Under the pieces are notes generated by a model. That model was not told the DNA's origin. It saw nothing but the letters and a program-made list of their open reading frames with translations, and did no database searches. Shown one piece after another: positions 56,346-64,000 of a DNA stretch of 64,000 nt (the first letter of the stretch is position 1; each line of letters begins with the position of its first letter). The DNA comes from Corylus avellana (taxonomy: Eukaryota > Streptophyta > Magnoliopsida > Fagales > Betulaceae). Made by a program: the position numbers and the translations under genes. The DNA is taken from contig NC_081551.1 in NCBI RefSeq assembly GCF_901000735.1, positions 16,644,545 through 16,708,544 on the forward strand, written 5' to 3'.

Positions 56346-57349
56346 CAATCCTTTCTTCAAGTAAAAGGAACACCAGAAAGATGAAAGTTTTGCAGAGGGG
56401 TTTGGGAGTTCAATTAGGGAGAGATGGGTGGTGGGGAGAGATAGTGTATTGCTTTGCTCACTGGTAGGTCCCAACTGCAATTACTTGGCTCTGAAGTTTC
56501 TTTGGGAGCAACAGTGGCTCTGACTTCAGGTTTTCAGTGTGAATGACAGGAGTCTCAGTTTTTGCTGGCAGAAATGACAATCCTTTGCTGCCTTTTCAAA
56601 TTATTGGAGTACCCTTTTTTGTCATCATCTACACTTTGTTGAATCATTCCCGCTGGGTTCTGTTTTGTCACTAAAGGCCATGAGTCTATGACCTCTTGAC
56701 ATTGGGTTTTGGTTGAGGGAAAATATGGAAACAACCCTTTATTCTCTGACTATTTTTAGATCAAGGCCAGACATTTTTAATCTTTCTTTTTTTCTTTCAA
56801 TTTTATTACCATGTGTTAAAAGTTTTTTCTTTTAATTCACAACAACCTAGAGTGTAGACATGAAAGTAAGCTCTCATGACAGATCTGTAGCCAGCAGAGC
56901 TAGTGGTTGTAACCCATGATGAAAATTCAGAGTATTTATAAGAGAACCCCAGATAATATAACTTAATTCCTTACTACCTTTCGAGAGAATTTAAAGACTA
57001 AAGTTTACAATAGTTGAGGAATCTCGTTTAAGAGCGGTGAGTTTGAAACCCTATTAAACAAGATTTTGTTGAAGCTCAAATCCGGATATAAGAAATTTGT
57101 AAGACCAAAAGGGTTCTCCAAAATCCCAAGCAAAAAGATGAAATAAATTTAAGCAAGAAAGGATAAATACGAGTCTAAAGAGACCGGAGGTGGGGACATC
57201 AGGTTGGGGGAGGAGGGGAGGGCTCGTTTTTCCCTCCTCCCTACGACGGGGCAGGGGAGAGGGAATTTATTTTCTTTGACAGTGTTCTCATATGACTTAT
57301 CAATTCATTAAAAAATCAAAATCACGTATGAGTTGACAAACCGACACAA
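56346..57349. other. Upstream region of the EPFL gene, no other gene seen
   Basis: Should contain the EPFL promoter and leader (minus strand). No certain TATA box was picked. A purine-rich ggggaggaggggagggc stretch lies near 57205-57225. Confidence 0.45.
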
Positions 57350-57555
57350 ATTTCTTCCATATTAGTATGGAAAAAATTTTCTCTAACCTATTTTAATAAG
57401 TGATAAGTGTCATTTAACATTTTTGAATTTCTAAAAAATTAAAGTTTAAGTTATTAGGGTATTAGAATGACAATAAATGAGTTTTAAAAATATTAAATAA
57501 AATATGTAAGAAATGACACTCTAGACTTATTGAAATAGATTAGAAAGAATTTCTT
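57350..57555. mobile_element. Palindromic MITE, second family, copy 2
   Basis: tggaaaaaattttctctaac, cctattttaataagtgataa at left; gacactctagacttattgaa, atagattagaaagaattt at right. The core attagaatgacaataaatga is the reverse complement of that in copy 1 (54745-54985). More decayed than copy 1. Confidence 0.55.
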
Positions 57556-58680
57556 TCGAATTCAAATAAAAATTACCTCAAACAACTACAAAGTATCTAG
57601 ATAGATTTTTTGTGGAAATCTTTAAACATTGATCTTTTGATACAAAAGTCCATCCTACATGAATAGAATGGAAAGATCTAGCTAGCTAGCTAGCGGTACT
57701 AGAACAATGGCTTTTAAGTTTTAACTGACTCTCTTACAAAAAAAAAAAAAAGTTTTAACTGACTCAACGAAAGAACAGAACCAGGACACAATCCCATATC
57801 ACTTCAAGTGTGAAGAAAAAATCTCTATTATTTGGACAATAGATTCATAAATGGACAAAGCTCAGTAGGTGGGGGGAGGGGTAGTTCATTAATGATAGGT
57901 AAATACATAAAATAAGCTAAAAATATCTCCTTTTCCCCATCAAGAAGATGAATGGGAAAAATCTCTATTGAACAAGATGAAGCAGAAAGTAGTAATTTTA
58001 ACGAAGAAGCTACCAATTATGCCATGTACAAATTATCTCAAGGATAAAGAAGAAATAAAAATAAAAAGCCTTTCGATCTTCCATTTCCAAGCAAGAAATG
58101 AAAAAAGTTATAGTACTCGCATAGTCAAGTACATGTCTTAGGAAATTGATACTCGATTAAGGAGTAATAATAACTATTACAGAAGTTAAAAATGAAATAA
58201 CTCTTTATATTCATTAGTTTGATTGTAACATTAAAATAAACTTGGAATATGTATTAATTCTATTGTTTAGTACAATGCAACACGTCGGTAAATAGAGTCA
58301 TATTATAATCAAAGTTCCTAAAATATCGTTATAATGGAATTATAATTTATATTTTTATTGACTCTTTTTTTTTTTTTTTTTTAACATAAACAGTTATATT
58401 AGAAGGGAAAAGCTTTAAAGTGTGAATATTGCTTGTTACATTTAAAAAAAAAATCCAAAAATCGGATTTTAAAACAAATACACTTCTCGAATATTTTTTG
58501 AAACTTTTTTAAATGACGCATTTAAATTTGCAAGCCCGTTCCCCAACGGCTACCTAAGAAAAATTCAAATCCTAATTTCTATTAAGTTCCCCGTCGCCTT
58601 TCTCTCTAAGAAAAAAAAAAAAAAATGTTCCCAATTCCTCCTCCTCCGCTCCTCATTCCTCCTCTCCCTCACCCTCTCCA
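57556..58680. other. Non-coding spacer
   Basis: No gene recognised. Contains (agct)n near 57678-57692, a T-run at 58366-58382 and a CT-rich stretch before the dynamin remnant. Confidence 0.5.
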
Positions 58681-58911
58681 ATGGAGACCACCAACGCCAT
58701 TCTCAGCACGCCCCCGACAAGTCCCGCAAACACCCCAACCCCGTCTCCGCCGACTCCTCGGCTCGCTCCTCTCGGTTCGAGGCCTACAATCGTCCCCTGG
58801 CGGCGGAGGCGGCCTGCGGGGAGAAGCTGCCAATCCCGGAGATTTGGCCCTGGGTGGAAAGACCGACGGAAGAGCTCTGTCCTCGAGCCCTGCTGCCGCT
58901 TCCAGGTTTTA
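58681..58911 (+). pseudogene. DRP5A-like dynamin, first-exon remnant with frameshifts
   Basis: The exon is GC-rich, unlike its surroundings, and its message is split over three frames. Frame A starts METTNAILSTPPTSP (58681). Frame B reads SSRFEAYNRPLAAEAACGEK then LPIPEI (about 58767-58845), the opening of the DRP5A GTPase domain. Frame C reads LALGGKTDGR, and frame A again KSSVLEPCCRFQ. The last two together are the G1 P-loop (GGxxDGKSS). A gt follows at 58912. At least three indels in 230 bases, and no later dynamin exon was found in the next 5 kb. In Arabidopsis DRP5A acts in cytokinesis. Either a dead truncated copy or sequencing errors in a GC-rich exon. Confidence 0.6.
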
Positions 58912-60611
58912 TTTTCTCTGTGCCCTTCTTTCAAATTGATTGCTGGAGATTTTGGGAAAAATGGAAAGGTAATAGAAATTGGATTTACGTATGCGGTTCA
59001 TGTTGAAACGATTGGCCTATAGTTTCGAGCAAGTGAAATGAAATGAAATGTAGACTCTGGAGGCCGAATGATTGTGTTTGTTTTATTTAATTGAATACAG
59101 ATTATTGTTTAAGCGAGTTTCAAATAATCAACTCTCTAAGCGCTACTAATGGTATCTACTTTTGTCTCCCCTATTTTTATACTCAAAATTGGGATTAACG
59201 TTTTAGGCTACCTTTTAAAAATGTCGGATTCACAGATGTATAGTATGTATTCAGTGCTTTATATTACACTTCTATTCCTTGTTTGGTTGCCAAGAAAGTG
59301 GAGAAAGTTGTGAATTACAAAGTTGTAAACATGAAATTACTTCATATGTTCAATTATTACGTTGAAACGGTGATTGATGAAAACAATCAATCTTCTCTCT
59401 CTTGTTGGCGCGTGATGTGTTTGATAGCTGTCAAATCTGGGTAGTGCACATTGGGTATTAGCTTGTGCTCTGATTTACATTCAAAAAAAGGTCAAGTTGC
59501 TGGAGAAGTTATAATAACCAGGGGCAACAAGATTTGTAAATTGTAATATGAATATTCATGGGAAAATGGGGTTGCAATTCGCTCCATTCTGTCATCATAG
59601 ATATCTGTCTTCATTGCATTTTGTTTTGACAGTTGCGTTATATTCTTATATTTCTGTTTCTGTTTTTGTTGGTTGACTGGCTGAACAAGATTATTGCATA
59701 TATTTCGCTGTATCTCCACAAGGTCTGACCACTCCTAAATTTTATTTATTTATTTTTCTTTGGCACCTGAAAAATTGAGAAGCAATTGAAACAAATTGAA
59801 TAAGAGTAGGAAAAAGTGCATAGAAATATGTGTAGGAAGAAGGAATTAGGGAGCTGCTTGTCCAGAATAAAACAAAACCTATAAATTGAAATATACAAGT
59901 ATTAAACAAAACCTATAAACAGAACTAGGGAGCTGCCTGTACTTGCCGAGGGCTCTTCTGTCTCCATTCTGCTTCCAGTGAGTTTCTTCTTGTAGTATTT
60001 TAATTCCATAAAGTAATCGTATTTGATAGTCAGTTTTGACTTTTTGAGTGAAGAATGAATGAAGTGAGCTTTAGATAATGTGAACAACTTCATAACTACG
60101 TTACAGTAGCCTACTTTGCTTGTGCCTTATTTTTTTAACTTTTTGTTTGATGCATTTCTCATAGTAATTTCCAAATGATTCAACTGGCAAGTTTAGCAAG
60201 TTGATCTAGAGTAGGCAACAAAACTGATTGGTGTTCTGGATACAAAACACAAGACTTCCAAAAACATATGGCAAGGTAGTTTTTTACAATGTAAAACCTG
60301 GGAAACTGTCATGTAGATTGTGGATCTTATGAATAGTAGGTACTCTTGCTGATTTACATAGGTAAAATCACGTTCTCTTTGTAAGTATTTAGGGAAACTC
60401 TCATGGGTTTTGTTAAATTAGATTGTGGATCTTATGGATACTAGGCAGTCTTGCTGATTTACATTAGTAAAATCACGTTCTCTTAGTGACTTAGCGACAC
60501 ATAAATAGCCTACAAAAACAATTGACATAGTTGTTATGTAAACTTTTGAGTGTAGTGGTTGATTTACTTGGTTGTAAACTTACTCTCTCTCTCTCTAGTG
60601 AATTAAATATC
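58912..60611. other. Non-coding; would be intron 1 if the dynamin exon were live
   Basis: No dynamin exon or other gene seen. Two similar segments (about 60310-60365 and 60420-60485, both with tagattgtggatcttatg and aaaatcacgttctctt) form a short direct repeat of about 110-base period. Confidence 0.45.
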
Positions 60612-61352
60612 TGTAACACCCCGGTCCCATATTGGGAAGATGAGAAGAAGCCCATATAGAGTGAGTGATTTATAAAGATAGTCATGGGTGCTAAGTCCTA
60701 CATTGCCTAGTTACTAGGAGAAACTGGGCTTTATAATGAATTCTAGGGAAGCTCCAAATTGACTAGTTTTTTTAGGGTAATAGCGTAGATGTTGCTAGCA
60801 CTTTTCTCTGGGTCGTTACAAGTGGTATTAGAGCCACCTAGTAACGCCAGGTCATGTAGTAGCACTGCATGACGTGGCCCTGACGAGGACGTTATGAATT
60901 TAAGAGGGGGAGTTTGTAATACCCCAGTCCCATATTGGGAAGATGAGAAGAAGCCCACATAGAGTGGGTGGTTTATGATGATAGTCATGGGTGTTAAGTC
61001 CCACATTGTCTAGTTATTAGGTGAAACTAGGCTTTATAATGAATTCTAGGGAAGCTCCAAATTGACTAACACTTTTTTCTGGGTCGTTACAAGTGGTATC
61101 AGAGCCATCTAGTAATGCCAGGCCATGTCTGCATGACGTGGCCCTGACGTGGATGTCAGGAATTTAAGAGGGGGAGTTTGTAACATTTGTAACACCCCCG
61201 GTTTCATATTGGAAAGATGAGAAGAAGCACACACAGAGTGGGTGGTTTATAAAGATAGTCATGAGTGCTAAGTCCCTCATTGCCTAGTTACTAGGTAAAA
61301 TTGGGCTTTATAATGAATTCTAAGAAAGCTCCAAATTGGCTAGCGCTTTTCC
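60612..61352 (+). mobile_element. TRIM-like array, plus-strand part: three LTRs and two internal segments
   Basis: LTRs: 60612-60820 (209 bp), 60915-61091 (177 bp, internally deleted) and 61188-61352 (3' end missing). Complete ones run from tgtaacaccccggtcccata to tgggtcgttaca. Between them are segments of only about 95 bases holding just a PBS (tggtatyagagcc right after the LTR) and a PPT (aagagggggag just before the next LTR), with gaattta and cctgacgtgg words. No coding capacity: the definition of a terminal-repeat retrotransposon in miniature, here in tandem with shared LTRs. Confidence 0.8.
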
Positions 61353-62711
61353 CCCCCAAGAGGACTAGTCAATTTGGAATTTCCCTAGAATTTATTATAA
61401 AACCCAGTTTCACCTAGTAACTAGACAATGTGAGACTTAGCACCCATGACTATCTTTATAAATCACCCACTCTATGTGGGCTTCTTCTCAGCTTCCCAAT
61501 ATGGGATCGGGGTGTTACAAACTTCACGCTTAAATTCTTGACGTCCTCGTCAGGGCCACGTCATGCAGTGCTACCACATGACCTGGCGTTACTAGGTGGC
61601 TCTGATACCACTTGTAACGACCCAGAAAAAAGCTCTAGCCACATCTGCGCTATTACCCCAAAAGAACTAGTCAATTTGGAGCTTCCCTAGAATTCATTAT
61701 AAAGCCTAGTTTCACCTAGTAACTAGACAATGTAGGATTTAGCACCCATGATTGTCTTTATAAACCACCCACTCTATGTGAGCTTCGTCTCATCTTCCCA
61801 ATATGGGACCGGGGGTGTTACAAACTCCCCCTCTTAAATTTCTGATGTCCTCGTCAAGGCCACGCCATGTAAACATGACCTGGCGTTACTAGGTGGCTCT
61901 GATACCATTTGTAATGACCCAAAACCATATCTGCGTTATTACCCCAAAAGAACTAGTCAATTTGGAGCTTCCCTAGAATTCATTATAAAGCTTAGTTTTA
62001 CCTAATAACTAGGCAATGTGAGACTTAACACCCATGACTATTTTCATAAACCACCCACTCTATGTGAGTTTCTTTTCATCTTCCCAATATGGGACCGGGG
62101 TATTGTAAACTCCCCTCCAATTCCTAACGTCCTTGTCAGGACCACGTCATGTGTAGTGCTACCACATGACCTGACATTACTAGGTGACTTTGATACCACT
62201 TGTAATGACCTAGGGAAAAGCGCTAGTCACATCTGCGCTATTACTCCAAATTGACTAGTCAGTTTGAAGCTTTTTTAGAATTCGTTATAAAGTCCAATTT
62301 TTCCTAGTAACTAGGCAATGTAGGACTTAGCACCTATGACTATCTTTATAAACCACCCACTTTATGTAGGCTTCTTCTCATCTTCCCAATATATGACCGG
62401 GGTATTACAAACTCCCCCTCTTAAATTCTTGACGTCCTTGTCAGGGCCACGTCATGCAGTGCTATCACATGACCTGGCGTTACTAGGTGACTTTGATACC
62501 ACTTGTAACGACCCAGGAAAAAGCGCTAGTCACATCTGTGCTATTACTCCAAAAGGACTAGTCATTTTAGAGCTTTCCTAGAATTCGTTATAAAGTTCAG
62601 TTTCACCTAGTAACTAGGCAATGTGGGACTTAGTACCATGACTATCTTTATAAACCACCCACTTTATGTGGGCTTTTTCTCATCTTCCCAATATGGGACA
62701 GGGTTGTTACA
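61353..62711 (-). mobile_element. TRIM-like array, minus-strand part: five LTRs and four internal segments
   Basis: LTRs in reverse orientation: about 61357-61519 (truncated at the junction), 61613-61822, 61910-62108, 62201-62409 and 62504-62711, each starting tgtaa(c/t)gacc and ending with complements of tgtaacaccccggtcc. The 87-95-base spacers carry the complement of the PPT (actccccctcttaaatt) and of the PBS (ggctctgataccactt). The junction with the plus-strand part is a C-run (61352-61358). Flanking bases atatc (left of 60612) and atatt (right of 62711) may be an old target duplication for the whole array. Confidence 0.8.
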
Positions 62712-64000
62712 ATATTTGTGTGATATGATGACCGTCTTTGAGTTAGTGTAATATATTGAGTTATTTTCTTTCTGCCACTGCATAAGCATTTCCCTTCCTC
62801 TCATTTTGTATTAGATTTGAATTTCCCACAATTAGAATATTAGAAAATTTGAGTTTCCCACTGCATAAGCATCTCATTTCCACCATGTTTGTTGAGAAAG
62901 GACTTATAATCGGGGCAGACTCTCTTGCTTCAATATGCAAGCAGACCTGAAAAACAGAATTCTCCTTTAGATGTATAATAGGAAATGGGTACTGACTGTC
63001 CCTTTCTAAATATAGCATCATAATAAATTTTAAAGTCAGCTGCTGACCTATGAAAGTATAAGAGGGCTACACTTCTTCAATTTGGATATTTGGAAAGGAT
63101 GGACAAAGCATTCAACTAGATACAATTACAAAATAAAGAACAAAGAGTCTTTTCATAACAATAATTTGATAGTGTAAAATAAACTTTGTATGATTTTAAT
63201 ACATCTAACATCAGACAGGTAACTGTAAATGTGTCTAATTTGGTATAGCATTTACTGGGATAACCTAAATACATCCATCAACTTCATGAAGTATGGATTT
63301 TTACAAATTGATAGTTTTCATGAAAGAAGAAAAAAACCTTGCTTAATAAGGATTTAAGATTGATAGCTACAAAGATGTATACTGAAATTTGCTATAATAA
63401 ATTATAAAACAAATACCTTAGTTGATTTCTTTTTTCCCCATTTCTCTTGTGAATTCAAAGTTTTCTTTCTAGGTTTAAAAAGTGTCTCTCACCTTTCTTG
63501 GATCTCAGTCCTGAAACATATTATTAATGTCTTGATGAATTATTTGGTTAGCCTATGAAATATGAGAAATGCTAGGCTTACAAAGAGTTTACAAAGGCAA
63601 TCTTACAAAATGACATGGCAACGCCACATCAGGAAAATTTTTAAATTTGCCACATTTAAAGTAAACGGAAAGGCTTGACTTTCGCCTCATTTTGTCAAAA
63701 ATTTTGGCTCCTAAGAATTAGATTTGGTTTTTCTTCCAGTTTCACTGTCTCCCTTTCTAGATTCATTTTTGCTGAAGCTCCAAAACAACCAGATATGTTG
63801 GCTTCAAAATAACATCACAAGCGCGAACAAAGAAGGGAAGCTGTCGAAAGTTTTGAGCTACAAAACCAGATCTGGTTTCCCATTCTTTGCCATTGCAGAA
63901 CAGCCTAGCAGCCACCATCACTCTTGCTTCTAACCCCGGCTTCAAATTTCAGGGCTCAATTGTTATCAAAACTGGTACGCTTTCTCTCTCTTTCTCTCTC
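62712..64000. other. Non-coding to window end; possible first exon near the edge
   Basis: No recognised gene. At 63720-63960 base composition becomes more coding-like, with short frames on both strands, and the window closes in (tctttc)n, as in the 5' leader of many plant genes. No domain could be named. Confidence 0.35.

Noticed and set aside
56346..56480. Longer N-terminus for the EPFL protein
   Set aside because: The extra 45 residues lack family similarity and would bury the signal peptide.
58625..58939. 104-codon proline-rich ORF as a gene of its own
   Set aside because: It is one of three frames sharing the broken dynamin exon.
61430..62581. Repeated 78-86 codon ORFs resembling each other
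   Set aside because: They are the same TRIM LTR read in several units; no protein is encoded.
63724..63945. Possible first exon of a host gene at the window edge
   Set aside because: Open frames exist on both strands, no domain or splice pattern could be supported, and the sequence ends too soon.

Overview
The window looks like nuclear DNA of a dicot plant, probably a repeat-rich, perhaps woody, genome. It holds a 14-exon plant kinase gene with phase-0 introns, a plant secreted-peptide gene, and many plant transposon families. At least 60% appears to be transposon-derived. Two runs of exactly 100 N (25228-25327 and 32091-32190) are scaffold gaps of unknown true size.

Host genes. (1) A complete SOS2/CIPK24 salt-tolerance kinase, + strand, ATG 37414 to stop 50615, 14 exons, 446 aa. 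Its sixth intron is about 6 kb and filled with LINE debris. Its last intron carries a hAT-like element with an apparently captured small ORF. A perfect 134-bp tandem duplication and a full-length LINE lie just upstream. (2) A two-exon EPIDERMAL PATTERNING FACTOR-like gene, - strand, 56345-55908, 109 aa, closest to EPFL8. (3) A frameshifted remnant of a DRP5A-type dynamin first exon at about 58681-58911.

Layout. 1-1978: decayed hAT transposon. 1991-2435: MITE. About 2436-4040: truncated copia element (LTR, PBS, gag). 5251-14014: Ty3/gypsy chromovirus (Tekay/Del type) with LTRs and an intact 1508-codon frame. 14015-16593: minus-strand copia element cut by the gypsy LTR. 18242-20480: hAT-like elements and a solo LTR. 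20573-20782: MULE-type MITE. 22441-23560: array of ~158-bp repeats. 24096-25227: minus-strand gypsy-like fragment, then a gap. 25328-26297: third copy of the gypsy LTR. 26972-30460: MITEs, a poly(A) retroelement and a LINE fragment. 31601-36406: LINE with two long ORFs. 36499-50615: SOS2. 53204-57555: hAT-like element, second copy of the MULE-type MITE, SINE, EPFL gene and a second MITE family. 60612-62711: array of eight tiny LTRs, three in one orientation and five in the other, best read as a rearranged TRIM.

The main structural surprise is that the gypsy LTR at 5251 is flanked by the same 5-bp target site (tactg) as the LTR ending at 26297, not as the LTR ending at 14014. The last one sits inside a copia integrase. 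The block 14015-25227 may therefore be misplaced by assembly, or have been moved by exchange between two gypsy copies. No CRISPR, rRNA or canonical tRNA gene was seen.
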